Positions 8,429 through 17,294 of a stretch of 56,156 nt of DNA are shown here, piece after piece. A program made the position numbers and the translations under genes. The first letter of the stretch is position 1; each line of letters opens with the position of its first letter. The notes under the pieces are model-generated. The model saw only the letters and a list, made by a program, of their open reading frames with translations. It did no database searches and was not told the DNA's origin. Source of the stretch: Lachnospiraceae bacterium (lineage in GTDB: Bacteria > Bacillota > Clostridia > Lachnospirales > Lachnospiraceae). Where the stretch lies: assembly GCA_031272185.1 (NCBI GenBank), contig JAISUG010000003.1, positions 1 through 56,156 of the forward strand, given 5' to 3'.

Positions 8429-9448
8429 ATGTTGCTTGCGATTGCTGCCGCCCAGAAGATCATCTCGATGTTCTTGCTGATCCTCGTGGGTGCGGTGTGC
8501 TACAGGGCGAAGCTGCTGAACCAGGCGACCAAAGAGGGGATGGCCCAGTTCCTGATGATGGTGGTCATCCCCTGCCTGATATTCAATTCCTTCCAGAGGG
8601 AGATGGTGGCGTCGCAGACGGCGGGCCTGCTCATCGCGGTGGGGCTGTCTGTCGTCACCCATATCGCCGGCATCCTGATCTCCAAGGCCCTGCTGCGCAA
8701 AGGGGATGACAGGGCCATCGAGCGGTTCTCCTGCGTGTTTTCCAACTGCGCATTTATAGGGATCCCCCTGGCGCAGGGGCTTTATGGCACCGAGGGCGTT
8801 TTTTACATCACGGCGTACATCACCGTCTACAACCTGCTGGTGTGGACTTACGGCGTGGTGATGATCGACGGGGGGGCATCGTTTCGGAAGCCTGACGCCG
8901 GAGCTAAAGGGTCCGGGGGTTCCTTGCAGGAGCCTGGAACTTCCTTGCAGGAGCCTGGTACTTCCTTTTGGGACAGCCTCAAGAAACTGGCAAACCCCAA
9001 CCTGGCGGCGGTGGCCCTGGGTATCGTTTCCTATGTTTGCGGCATCCGCCTGCCGGAGATGGTGGCGGAGCCCATCCGCTTCCTGGGTGACATGAACACG
9101 CCCATGGCCATGGTGGTCACGGGTATCTCGCTGGCATCCTCCGACATCCTGAAAGTGCTGCGCAAAAGGCGGATTTACCTGATTTGCGCCCTGCGCCAGC
9201 TGCTGGTGCCCTCTGCTGGCGTCCTGCTGTTTCGCGCGGCCATCGGCGCCGGGATTCTCTACGTGGACCCGGTGGTGCAGGGGACGACCATACTGGCCGC
9301 GGCCTGCCCCGTGGGGGCCATCGGCACCATGTTCGCCATCCGCTACCACAAAAACGACGCTTATGCGGCGGAAATCATGGGCGTGTCCACATTGACCTGC
9401 ATCCTCACCATCCCGGCGGTGATGTTTTTGTTCCAGTCGCTGGGGTGA
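8429..9448 (+). CDS. AEC (auxin efflux carrier) family transporter
   Basis: Integral membrane carrier of the bile/arsenite/riboflavin superfamily; substrate unknown, organic acids being common in bacteria. ATG 8429 is preceded by GGAGG at 8416-8420. About ten hydrophobic segments arranged as two halves are visible. AEC features include FSCVFSNCAFIGIPLAQGLYG in the first half, and LAAACPVGAIGTMFAIRYHKN and AAEIMGVSTL in the second. Between the halves a hydrophilic insert of about 35 residues (DNA about 8872-8976) has the tandem heptads SLQEPGT-SLQEPGT. It lies where AEC proteins normally have a short cytoplasmic loop. Confidence 0.87.
   Translation: MLLAIAAAQKIISMFLLILVGAVCYRAKLLNQATKEGMAQFLMMVVIPCLIFNSFQREMVASQTAGLLIAVGLSVVTHIAGILISKALLRKGDDRAIERFSCVFSNCAFIGIPLAQGLYGTEGVFYITAYITVYNLLVWTYGVVMIDGGASFRKPDAGAKGSGGSLQEPGTSLQEPGTSFWDSLKKLANPNLAAVALGIVSYVCGIRLPEMVAEPIRFLGDMNTPMAMVVTGISLASSDILKVLRKRRIYLICALRQLLVPSAGVLLFRAAIGAGILYVDPVVQGTTILAAACPVGAIGTMFAIRYHKNDAYAAEIMGVSTLTCILTIPAVMFLFQSLG
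8921..8962 (+). repeat. 21-bp x 2 in-frame repeat in the AEC transporter
   Basis: Copies at 8921-8941 and 8942-8962 differ at one base and encode SLQEPGT twice in the central loop. Confidence 0.85.
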
Positions 9449-9466
9449 CCGGGGCCCGCTTATCCA

Positions 9467-9495
9467 TTGACTTTTTGCCGGGTACAACTTATAAT
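9467..9495 (+). promoter_or_regulatory. Predicted promoter of kduI
   Basis: TTGACT (9467-9472) and TATAAT (9490-9495) have an ideal 17-bp spacer and lie 55 bp ahead of the kduI ATG. One of the best sigma-A-type matches in the window. Confidence 0.75.
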
Positions 9496-9549
9496 GGGAA
9501 TGGACAAACCGAGTGCCAAAGCAGCCGGGCAACCGCAAGGAGGGAAACC

Positions 9550-10509
9550 ATGGACATCCGCTATAGCGCCAACCAAAAGGATTTCAAACGTTACACGACG
9601 CAGGAAACCAGGGACGAGTTCCTCATCGAGGGGCTGTACAGGGCTGACGAGGTCGTGGCGGTGTATTCCCACGTGGACAGGATGGTCACCCTGGGGTGCA
9701 TGCCTGTCACGGGGGAGGTGCCCATCGACAAGGGCATCGACGTGTGGGCGAATTTCGGCACGGGGTACTTCCTGGAACGGCGGGAGATCGGGATATTCAA
9801 CATCGGCGGCCCCGGAAGCATACGGGTGTCGGGTAGCGCAGGTGATGCGGGTGATGCGGCCGGTGATGCCGGTGGGGGATCCGGCGTTGCCATCCCGGCG
9901 GGTGGTGCAGGCGGCGCGGCCGGCGATGCGGCTGCGGCCGAAGGTGGGTACAAGACCTACCGGATGGGCTACAAGGACTGCCTCTACATCACCAAAGGCA
10001 CGAAAGAGGTGGTGTTTGCCAGCGACGACGCAGGGAACCCGGCCAAGTTCTACATGGTCAGCGCACCTGCGCACAAAGCCTGCAAGACCACATTCATCCC
10101 CATAGAGAAAGCGGCCAAGCGCCCCCTGGGGACGATGGAGACGTCCAACAAACGTGTGATAAACCAGTTCATCCACCCGGACGTGCTGGAAACCTGCCAG
10201 CTGTCCATGGGCATGACCGTGCTGGAGCCGGGCAGCGTCTGGAACACCATGCCCTGCCACACCCACGAGCGGCGGATGGAAGTGTACATGTATTTCGAGG
10301 TGCCGGAAGGCCAGGTGGTGTTCCACATGATGGGCGAGGGAAATGAGACCCGGCACATCGTCATGCTAAACGAGCAGGCGGTCATCAGCCCCTCCTGGAG
10401 CATCCATGCAGGCGCGGGCACGTCCAACTACACCTTCATCTGGGCCATGGGCGGCGAGAACCAGGCATTCGACGACATGGACACGATCCCCATGGGGGAG
10501 CTAAGGTAA
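9550..10509 (+). CDS. kduI: 5-dehydro-4-deoxy-D-glucuronate isomerase with low-complexity insert
   Basis: Cupin-type zinc isomerase that converts 5-keto-4-deoxyuronate to 2,5-diketo-3-deoxygluconate in breakdown of pectin and other uronate polymers. The metal site CHTHERRMEVYMYF is near residue 236, and PSWSIHAGAGTSNYTFIW near the end supplies the last histidine. ATG 9550 follows AAGGAGG at 9537-9543. The family is about 278 residues; here there are 319. The excess is a run of about 39 Gly/Ala/Asp-rich residues (95-133) placed between GPGSIRV and YKTYRMGYKD, where relatives have a two- or three-residue beta turn. No other uronate gene is in the window. Confidence 0.94.
   Translation: MDIRYSANQKDFKRYTTQETRDEFLIEGLYRADEVVAVYSHVDRMVTLGCMPVTGEVPIDKGIDVWANFGTGYFLERREIGIFNIGGPGSIRVSGSAGDAGDAAGDAGGGSGVAIPAGGAGGAAGDAAAAEGGYKTYRMGYKDCLYITKGTKEVVFASDDAGNPAKFYMVSAPAHKACKTTFIPIEKAAKRPLGTMETSNKRVINQFIHPDVLETCQLSMGMTVLEPGSVWNTMPCHTHERRMEVYMYFEVPEGQVVFHMMGEGNETRHIVMLNEQAVISPSWSIHAGAGTSNYTFIWAMGGENQAFDDMDTIPMGELR
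9831..9948 (+). repeat. Gly/Ala/Asp-coding low-complexity insert in kduI
   Basis: The stretch is made of imperfect GGTGATGCG and GGCGCGGCC-type units coding GDA, GDAA and GGA repeats. It keeps frame and interrupts an otherwise normal beta hairpin. Confidence 0.8.
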
Positions 10510-10745
10510 GGCCGGGGCGCTCACCGGCGGCAAGGCGGCGCTGGGGCGTCTGCCATCCCAGCCGTGCATGGGCGCGGAGGGGGTTTGGCGGGCCACAGCC
10601 GGCAAGCAAGGGTTGCACCGCATCGGTCATACGGCGCCCAATGACGTGCGAACGGCAGCGAAACGAAAGGGTGGCAGTGCAACATTGGAAGGGGACAGCC
10701 GTTGCACGAAAGAATTGGAAGGGAAGCGTATAATCAGGAGGCTGC

Positions 10746-11417
10746 ATGGCGGGGAAGATATTGGTCGTTGACGACGAAGACCGTATGAGGAAACTGGTGA
10801 GGGACTACCTGGCGGCGAAAGGGTTTTCGGTCCTGGAGGCAAAGGACGGGGACGATGCCGTGGAGGTGTTCTTTTCGCAAAAAGACATCGCCTTGGTGCT
10901 TTTGGACGTGATGATGCCCAAAATGGACGGCTGGGCGGTGCTCAAAACCATACGCGAACACTCCCAGGTCCCGGTCATCATGCTCACCGCCCGCACGGAG
11001 GAACAGGATGAGCTCCAGGGGTTTTCCCTGGGGGTGGACGAGTACATCGGCAAGCCATTCAGCCCCAAGATCCTGGTGGCGCGGGTGGAGGCCATCTTGC
11101 GCCGTTCCGGCGCTGAGGGCGACGAAGCACTGTCGGTGGGCGGCGTGTGCTTGGACAAAGGCGCCCATAAGGTGACGGTGGACGGCGAGGAGCTGGAGCT
11201 AAGCTACAAAGAATTCGAACTGCTGGCGTATTTTATCGAGAACCGGGGGTTGGCCCTTTCCCGGGAGAAGATTCTCAACCGCGTCTGGAATTATGACTAT
11301 TTCGGCGACGCCCGCACCATAGATACCCATGTCAAGAAACTGCGCTCGAAGATGGGCGAAAAGGGGGAGTACATCAAGACCGTTTGGGGCATGGGGTATA
11401 AGTTTGATGCGGACTAG
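10746..11417 (+). CDS. OmpR-family response regulator
   Basis: DNA-binding transcription factor controlled by the kinase encoded next. The receiver domain has acidic residues at 9-11, phospho-acceptor D54 in VLLDVMMPKMDG, the conserved T in VIMLTART and K in YIGKPFSP. A winged-helix domain follows (about 130-223), with ELSYKEFELLAYFIENRG and the closing IKTVWGMGYKF. ATG 10746 has CAGGAGG just upstream. A TATAAT at 10729-10734 is so close to the start that I do not call it a promoter. The 236-bp spacer before the gene has no other clear feature. Confidence 0.95.
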   Translation: MAGKILVVDDEDRMRKLVRDYLAAKGFSVLEAKDGDDAVEVFFSQKDIALVLLDVMMPKMDGWAVLKTIREHSQVPVIMLTARTEEQDELQGFSLGVDEYIGKPFSPKILVARVEAILRRSGAEGDEALSVGGVCLDKGAHKVTVDGEELELSYKEFELLAYFIENRGLALSREKILNRVWNYDYFGDARTIDTHVKKLRSKMGEKGEYIKTVWGMGYKFDAD

Positions 11418-11482
11418 CGCCATGTGAAACCCTGGTTTTGGGGTTTGCGGGGCGCTCCAGCCGTGCGGGAGGAATCTGTTCT

Positions 11483-13072
11483 ATGAGTCATTCTATCCGT
11501 TTGCGGTTCACCGTTATTTTCTTGGGATTGACACTTTTTGGCTTTGCAATGATCTGGGTGGTCAACAACTGGTATCTGGAGGGGTATTACCTGCGGGACA
11601 AAGTGTCCGTGCTGGAGGGCGTCTACAAGCAACTGAACCAAAACGTCATGGACAACGCCGCGGCCGGCAAGACATTTGTGCAGGCCTACGGGGAAAAGGA
11701 AACCGGCCAGCCATCGGAAACGTCGCTTCTGTTCAAACAGCTGTCCGACCAATACAACCTGTCTATCGTGATCCTGAATTTCACCACCAACGAAATCCTC
11801 ACGTCGTCCTACCTGGAGTGGGATTTCGTGACGGCGAAACTCCAGCGCTACCTGTCAGGGGACTTCTCCGGTGATGGGTACGACCAGCTGGTGCTGACGG
11901 AAAACTACACGGTGCAGAAGACCTATGACCCGTCCACCCAGGGGACATACCTGGAAAGCAGTGGGTATTTCGAGGATGGGCAGACATTTTTCATACTCTC
12001 CACGCCGTTGGCGGGGATCAAGGATTCGGTGGACATATCCAACAGGTTCCTGATCTATGTGGGGCTGGCGGTGATGCTGGTTTCATTTGCCATCATCTAT
12101 GTCATCACGGGGCGGATCACATTGCCCATCAAGGAGCTGGCCCAGCTCTCCCAAAAGATCTCGGACCTGGATTTCACCGCCAAGTACACGGGGGTTTCCC
12201 AGGATGAAATCGGCGTGCTGGGGCGCAGCATGAACAAACTCTCCGAAAGGCTGGAAGAAACCATAGAGGAACTGCGGGCGGCGAACCTGGAACTGACGAG
12301 GGACATCGAGCTCAAGACCCAGGTGGACGAGATGCGCAAGGAGTTCATCGCCAATGTCTCCCATGAGCTGAAGACGCCCATCGCCCTGATACAGGGCTAT
12401 GCCGAGGGGCTGACGGAGGGGATGGCAAGCGACGAGGAGAGCCGCAACTACTACTGCCATGTCATCATGGACGAAGCCGGGCGCATGAACAAGATGGTGA
12501 AGGAGCTGCTGGCGCTCTCGGCCATCGAGTCCGGCAACGACCAGCCGGTGATGGGGACATTCGACCTTGCGCAGTTGGCCAAGGACGTGGTGGCGTCCAT
12601 GGAGATCGTGCTGTCCCAGAAAGGCGCGAAAGTCATCTTCGAAGCGGGCGGGCCCGTGTACGTCGTGGCGGATGAGTTCAAGATCAAGCAGGTGATCATC
12701 AACATGCTGAACAATGCCATCAACCACCTGGACGGCGCCATGGAAATCACCGTCGGGGTCGGGGATCGTGCGGATGGCGCGGTGGATGCGGCGGAAGTGG
12801 CGGGGGCCCCCCATGGGTCGGTCCGCCTCTTTGTGCACAACACAGGCGCCCCTATCCCCGACGAGTCGCTGGAACACCTCTGGACGAAGTTCTACAAGGT
12901 GGACAAAGCCCGCACGCGCGCTTACGGCGGCACGGGCATCGGGCTGTCCATCGTGAAAGCCATACTGGACTCACACCACCAGGGCTACGGCGTCTACAAC
13001 ACCCAGGACGGGGTGACGTTCTGGTTCACGCTGGAAAAGGCGCCGGAAGGAACGCCGAAAAGCGCGGCTTAA
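11483..13072 (+). CDS. Membrane sensor histidine kinase
   Basis: Partner of the preceding regulator. Layout: transmembrane helix at about residues 8-28, an extracytoplasmic sensor of about 160 residues, a second helix at about 190-212, a HAMP linker, a coiled coil, then HisKA with NVSHELKTPIALIQGY (phospho-acceptor His about 294). The ATPase domain has NMLNNAINHL as N box and GGTGIGLSIVKAIL as G box. ATG 11483 follows GGGAGGA at 11467-11473. Between two beta strands of the ATPase domain is a short Ala/Gly/Asp-rich stretch (about residues 424-447, GDRADGAVDAAEVAGAP) longer than normal. The signal sensed is unknown. Confidence 0.94.
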   Translation: MSHSIRLRFTVIFLGLTLFGFAMIWVVNNWYLEGYYLRDKVSVLEGVYKQLNQNVMDNAAAGKTFVQAYGEKETGQPSETSLLFKQLSDQYNLSIVILNFTTNEILTSSYLEWDFVTAKLQRYLSGDFSGDGYDQLVLTENYTVQKTYDPSTQGTYLESSGYFEDGQTFFILSTPLAGIKDSVDISNRFLIYVGLAVMLVSFAIIYVITGRITLPIKELAQLSQKISDLDFTAKYTGVSQDEIGVLGRSMNKLSERLEETIEELRAANLELTRDIELKTQVDEMRKEFIANVSHELKTPIALIQGYAEGLTEGMASDEESRNYYCHVIMDEAGRMNKMVKELLALSAIESGNDQPVMGTFDLAQLAKDVVASMEIVLSQKGAKVIFEAGGPVYVVADEFKIKQVIINMLNNAINHLDGAMEITVGVGDRADGAVDAAEVAGAPHGSVRLFVHNTGAPIPDESLEHLWTKFYKVDKARTRAYGGTGIGLSIVKAILDSHHQGYGVYNTQDGVTFWFTLEKAPEGTPKSAA

Positions 13073-13106
13073 GCCACAACCCCTCGTGGAAGCGTGCTTG
13101 CGAGTT

Positions 13107-13583
13107 TCACGCCGGGTATCGCATCGTGGACTCGTCCAGGTGATACAGTGTTTCCAGGTATTTCCTGGCATAGTATCTGGCCATGGGCAGGTTCATGTCC
13201 AGGTAGTTGCCGCAGCCTGCCCCAGAGGCGCCGGGTATGTCGCCCTCGTAGTCCCTGATGAACTCGAATGTCCCCACGACGAGGGGTGCGATGTCCGCCG
13301 CCTCGTAGTCACCCGCCAGTATCAGGTAGTTGCCGGTGCGGCAGCCCATGGGCCCGAAGTAGATGACTTTGGGCCCGTATTCGTCGTGGTTTCGCAGGTA
13401 GGTGGCGGCCAGGTGCTCGATGGTGTGGAGCTCCGCGGTGTTCATGACAGGCTCCTCGTTGGGGCGGGTCATGCGCAAATCAAAAGTGGTGAGGGTCTCA
13501 CCACCCACCCGGTCCTTGCGGGAGACATAGAGCCCCGGCAGGAGGCGCAGGTGGTCGATGGTGAAGCTGGCGATGGTTTTCAT
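13107..13583 (-). CDS. luxS: S-ribosylhomocysteine lyase
   Basis: Cleaves S-ribosylhomocysteine to homocysteine and the autoinducer-2 precursor DPD. The metal site HTIEH (residues 53-57) and the third ligand C124 in GAGCGNYLDM are present, as is catalytic C81 in FGPMGCRTGNY. The 158 residues are normal. ATG 13583 follows AAAGGGG. It is the last gene of the minus-strand set that starts with the DRTGG protein, 55 bp after the cysteine desulfurase, so both sulfur enzymes may be co-transcribed. Confidence 0.96.
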   Translation of the reverse strand: MKTIASFTIDHLRLLPGLYVSRKDRVGGETLTTFDLRMTRPNEEPVMNTAELHTIEHLAATYLRNHDEYGPKVIYFGPMGCRTGNYLILAGDYEAADIAPLVVGTFEFIRDYEGDIPGASGAGCGNYLDMNLPMARYYARKYLETLYHLDESTMRYPA

Positions 13584-13638
13584 GTGGGTTCCCCTTTCTG
13601 GGTTGAGAGACGATCGTTGTTTGTATTGGAGCAATACG

Positions 13639-14871
13639 TCATCGGGCGATTTCCCCCAGCGCATCGATGGCGGCGTCGATCTCGTCCTCGGTGGTGAAGT
13701 ATGAGAAGCTGAACCGCACGGCCCCCCGGCCCTCGGTGCCCAGGGCGCGGTGCATGAGGGGGGCGCAGTGCGCGCCGGCGCGGGTGGCGATGCCGTAGGT
13801 TTCGGATAGCTCGTCGGCCACCCATGCGGGGTCGCGGTCGCGTATGTTCAGCGCGCAGACGGCGGTGTGGGGCCCTTCGGCGGTGGCCCGGGGCAGGCAG
13901 GTAGGTGTAGCGCCATCGGCCGCGCTTCTATTGATGCAGGGATTGGCGGATGCGGGCCGGGATGCTGTCAAATGGGGCGGCGCACCGTAAACCTCGATGC
14001 CGTCGATGCACCCGATGCCCCGCAGGAAGCGGTACAGGAGTGCGCTTTCCTTTTCCATGATTGCGTCCAGGCCGGTGCGCTCCAGGAAATCGAATGCCGC
14101 GGACAGGCCTGCTATGCCATGGGCGTTCAATGTGCCTGCCTCCAGGCGGGTGGGCCACTGGGAGGGCTGTTCCTTGCTGTATGTGTGCACACCGGTGCCG
14201 CCCACCTTCAGGGGGCGGATGTCCACGCCCTCCCGCACGCACAGGCCGCCGGTGCCCTGGGGGCCCATCAGCCCTTTGTGCCCGGTGAAGCAAAGGATGT
14301 CGATGCCCATGGCCGTCATGTGGATGGGTATGGCGCCCGCGCTCTGGGATGCGTCCACGATGAACAACACACCATGCCTGCGGGCGATGGCCCCTATGTA
14401 CGCCACGTCCAGGCATATGCCCGTCAGGTTGGAGGCATGTGTGCAGACTATGGCTCGGGTCTGCGGGCGGATAAGGCGCTCGAATGCCCCGTAGTCGACA
14501 CGGCCGCCGGGGTCGGCGCCCACGATGTCCAGGGCCACCCCTTGCTCCGCTTCCAGGCGGTAGAGGGGGCGCAGGACGGAGTTGTGTTCCAGGGCTGTGG
14601 TGATGACGTGGTCGCCGGGGCGCAGTGTGCCGCAGATGGCCACATTGAGCGCCTCGGTGGAATTGGACGTGAACGCCACATGGTCGGGGCGGGGGCACCC
14701 GAAGAACGCAGCCGCTTTCACACGGGCGTCGTAGACGGCGCGGGAAGCGTCCAGCGCGCCCGCATGTGCGCCCCGGGAGGCATTGCCCAGGCCGGACATG
14801 GCGGCCATGACGGCATCCAGGACCTCGGGGGGTTTTTTTATGGTCGTGGCCGCATTGTCCAGGTAGATCAC
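13639..14871 (-). CDS. Cysteine desulfurase family aminotransferase (class V), with insert
   Basis: PLP enzyme expected to release sulfur from cysteine for Fe-S cluster or tRNA modification. IYLDNAATT opens the protein, FTSNSTEALN binds cofactor, the lysine is K199 in CFTGHKGLMGPQG, and the likely active-site cysteine is C369 in RAGAHCAPLMH. GTG 14871 is preceded by GAGGAA at a good distance and gives the family-typical start. The longer open frame upstream does not look like protein. Residues about 299-335, between EVYGAP and TAVCALN, form an extra Ala/Pro/Ser/Arg stretch not expected in the family. It follows the hydrogenase-like Fe-S gene, which fits a cluster-supply role. Confidence 0.9.
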   Translation of the reverse strand: MIYLDNAATTIKKPPEVLDAVMAAMSGLGNASRGAHAGALDASRAVYDARVKAAAFFGCPRPDHVAFTSNSTEALNVAICGTLRPGDHVITTALEHNSVLRPLYRLEAEQGVALDIVGADPGGRVDYGAFERLIRPQTRAIVCTHASNLTGICLDVAYIGAIARRHGVLFIVDASQSAGAIPIHMTAMGIDILCFTGHKGLMGPQGTGGLCVREGVDIRPLKVGGTGVHTYSKEQPSQWPTRLEAGTLNAHGIAGLSAAFDFLERTGLDAIMEKESALLYRFLRGIGCIDGIEVYGAPPHLTASRPASANPCINRSAADGATPTCLPRATAEGPHTAVCALNIRDRDPAWVADELSETYGIATRAGAHCAPLMHRALGTEGRGAVRFSFSYFTTEDEIDAAIDALGEIAR

Positions 14872-15028
14872 GGTCGGTTCCTCATATACGGATGACTTGA
14901 CGGGCAGGTATGCGCCGCCACATGTCCCGGTGAGATCAAAGCCTGTTCCTTGCGGCTGGGCGGTTTGGCGGGCCGGTACGTGCGGGTGTGCCAAGCTGCA
15001 TGGCCCGGGCAAATCACGGTATGCCCTG

Positions 15029-16411
15029 CTATGGTTTGCCCCGGTCCAGGAGGGCCATCTCATCGGATATGCGCTGCATGTATTCTTTGAGGATGCGCAC
15101 GGACTCCCGGTCGCGCTTGTCGTCTGCCCCCCAGCCCAGCACCAGGGCCGCCACCTCGTCGGAGAGTTTGTGGAGGCTGTCACGCAGGAAGTAGATGCAG
15201 TCCTTTTCGGAGCGGTCGCCCCGCACGATGTCTTCCGCCAGGGCTTTGCAGGTGGGGGCCCCGCAGGAGCCGCAGTCCAGCCCGGGCAGCCGCTTGCACA
15301 GCCGTTCCACCTGGTTGAGGCGGGTGAGGCTCTGCATCATGTTGTTGCCCAGGTGGAACACCGGCTCGAACTCCACCTGGGCATCCCAGGGCACCACCGA
15401 TCCCTGGGCGCCCTCGATGTGGCTTTTGGACACGGGCATGTATTTGCGCAGCCGCTGGAGCTTCGCCTCCGCCACATAGGGGTTTTCCACAGTGAGGACG
15501 CCCCCCACGCAGCCGCCGTTGCAGGCGTTGAGCTCCACGAACTTCAGCTGGGTGAACTTCTGGTCCTCCATGTCTTCCAGCACCCGGATCACATTTTCAA
15601 TGCCGTCCGCCGCCAGGTAATTGTCCGTGAAAAGGCCGCTGGCCTCGCCGCCGGAGCGCCCCCAGCTGATGCCTATCTTGCCGGACAGGGCCAGCTCTTC
15701 CCGGTCTTGCCCCACCACTTTCATGTAGGGGAGCAGCAGCTGGTACACGTCCTTGATGGCCAGCACGCAGTCCACCTCGCTTTTGGCGGTGCCCAGGGGC
15801 ATCTTGGTGTATGTGTACTTGGCGGGGCACGGCGAGATGAACACGATGCCGATCTTTTCCCTGGGCAGCCCGGACTTTTCCATGGCGCGCATGAGTGCCA
15901 GTCTGGCCGCCACTTCCACAGGGGGGTTTAGTGGCAGCAGGTTGGGGATGAGGTTGGGGAACTTCACGCGGATGAGGCGCACCACGGTGGGGCATGCGGT
16001 GGAAATCGCCGGGAGGTTCTCCTCGTGCTCCGTCAGGTACCTGCGGGTGGCCTCGCTCACCAGCTCCGCGCCGGCGCTGACCTCGTACACGTCGTCGAAC
16101 CCCAGGTAGAGGAGCGCATTGAGGACGATCTCCACGTCGTCCAGGGAGTTGAACTGGCTGTACAGTGACGGCGCCGGCAGCGCCACGGTGTATTCGTACT
16201 GTTTGAGCACGTCGATCTTGTCGTAGACCGCCTGTTTGGCGTGGTGGGGGCATACCCGGATGCACTCGCCGCAGTCGATGCAGAAGCGGGCGTTGATGCG
16301 CGCTTTGCCGTCCCTGACCCGGATGGCCTGGGTGGGGCAGCGTTTGATGCAGTTGATGCAGCCCTTGCACAGGTCCGGCTCCAAGTGCACCGAATGGTAG
16401 AATTTGTCCAT
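15029..16411 (-). CDS. [FeFe]-hydrogenase-like iron-sulfur protein, probably regulatory
   Basis: Two 4Fe-4S ferredoxin motifs open the protein (C15/18/21/25 and C44/47/50/54). A hydrogenase-like domain follows with reduced H-cluster signatures: STACPTVVRLI, SPCPAKYTYTK and ELNACNGGCVGG. All four cluster-ligand cysteine positions seem kept, but the cysteine that relays protons in TSCCPxW is Ala and the MPCxxKxxE glutamate is lost. A third Fe-S motif (DCGSCGAPTCKALAEDI) and a helical tail end the 460 residues. ATG 16411 has AAGGGGG upstream. It lies downstream of the DRTGG and ATPase genes. A sensor of hydrogen or redox state is my inference; a catalytic role is less likely. Confidence 0.85.
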   Translation of the reverse strand: MDKFYHSVHLEPDLCKGCINCIKRCPTQAIRVRDGKARINARFCIDCGECIRVCPHHAKQAVYDKIDVLKQYEYTVALPAPSLYSQFNSLDDVEIVLNALLYLGFDDVYEVSAGAELVSEATRRYLTEHEENLPAISTACPTVVRLIRVKFPNLIPNLLPLNPPVEVAARLALMRAMEKSGLPREKIGIVFISPCPAKYTYTKMPLGTAKSEVDCVLAIKDVYQLLLPYMKVVGQDREELALSGKIGISWGRSGGEASGLFTDNYLAADGIENVIRVLEDMEDQKFTQLKFVELNACNGGCVGGVLTVENPYVAEAKLQRLRKYMPVSKSHIEGAQGSVVPWDAQVEFEPVFHLGNNMMQSLTRLNQVERLCKRLPGLDCGSCGAPTCKALAEDIVRGDRSEKDCIYFLRDSLHKLSDEVAALVLGWGADDKRDRESVRILKEYMQRISDEMALLDRGKP

Positions 16412-16436
16412 GTACCGCACCCCCCTTCCAAACCCA

Positions 16437-16859
16437 TCACAGGTTCACCGTCATGGTGATGGTGGTACCCACGCCCAGTTCGGTTTCGATGTGCATCTCG
16501 TCGGTGTACTTTTTCATGTTGGGCAGGCCCATGCCGGCGCCGAACCCGAGGTTGCGTATCTCATCGGGGGCGGTGGAGTACCCTTCCTGCATGGCCAGGT
16601 CCACGTCCGGGATGCCGGGGCCGCGGTCGCGCAGCACCATGCGCACCTGCCTGGGGGAGATCTCCACGGTGATGGTGCCCCCGTTGGCATGGATGACCAT
16701 GTTGATCTCCCCCTCGTACATGGCTATGGCCACCTTGCGCACGGCGTCAGGCGGCGTGCCCAGCTGCTTGAGCTTGCTTTTCACATCGGAACTGGCCTCC
16801 CCGGCGCGGCTGAAGTCGTCCGCCGGTACATCATATGTGAAAACGATCTTGTCGTCCAT
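16437..16859 (-). CDS. Anti-sigma-factor-like ATP-binding protein (HATPase, RsbW type)
   Basis: Stand-alone GHKL ATPase of 140 residues with no kinase dimerisation domain. YEGEINMVIHANGG carries the N-box Glu/Asn, LRDRGPGIPDVDLAMQEGYS is the G1 box, and FGAGMGLPNMKKYTDEM the G2 box. Proteins of this kind usually bind or phosphorylate a partner protein. ATG 16859 has AAAGGCG upstream. It sits between DRTGG and the hydrogenase-like gene, with gaps of 90 and 25 bp, an arrangement I recall from many Clostridia. Confidence 0.87.
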   Translation of the reverse strand: MDDKIVFTYDVPADDFSRAGEASSDVKSKLKQLGTPPDAVRKVAIAMYEGEINMVIHANGGTITVEISPRQVRMVLRDRGPGIPDVDLAMQEGYSTAPDEIRNLGFGAGMGLPNMKKYTDEMHIETELGVGTTITMTVNL

Positions 16860-16949
16860 GATGAAATCGCCTTTCTGCGGCGCGGATGCGTCAATGGTGT
16901 GCGTATGATGCGCCGCCGGTGGGTCGTGTACCCGCATGGCCTAAATCTG

Positions 16950-17294
16950 TCAATGCCCGCCCCGAAGGCCCGCGTCGTAAAGCATGCCGCAGGCATTGAA
17001 CATGCGGTGGTCTGTTTCCAATACCGTAAGGCCCCGCTCCCTGGCCATCTGCAGGATGGTGGCGTCGGGTTTCTTGCCCCTGATGAAAATCACGCAGACC
17101 ATGTCCATCATCTCCACCGTGCGGATGACCTGCGGGTTCGTCAGCCCCGTCAGCAGGATGGCGTGGTCATGGGAAAAGGCCAGCACGTCGCTCATCATGT
17201 CCGAGCCGCATGCGCCCCGCACTTCCCGGTCCAGGTGCTCCTCGCCTACCAGCACCCTGGCGTCCAAAACCATTTGTACGTCTTTCAGTGTCAT
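16950..17294 (-). CDS. DRTGG domain protein
   Basis: Small soluble protein (114 residues) with the DRTGG-type fold: SDMMSDVLAFSHDHAILLTG, then VEMMDMVCVIFIRGKKP and a final DHRMFNACGMLYDAGL. The domain occurs in regulatory positions of phosphotransacetylase and CBS proteins; its ligand is not settled. ATG 17294 has AGGAA very close and GGGGTG further upstream. First gene of the minus-strand redox set. A hairpin (TCGGGCG-GT-CGCCCGA, 17316-17331) lies just ahead of the start and could affect translation. Confidence 0.85.
   Translation of the reverse strand: MTLKDVQMVLDARVLVGEEHLDREVRGACGSDMMSDVLAFSHDHAILLTGLTNPQVIRTVEMMDMVCVIFIRGKKPDATILQMARERGLTVLETDHRMFNACGMLYDAGLRGGH

Noticed and set aside
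10729-10734. TATAAT as promoter of the response-regulator gene
   Set aside because: The start would fall at the Shine-Dalgarno, and no -35 exists at 16-18 bp.
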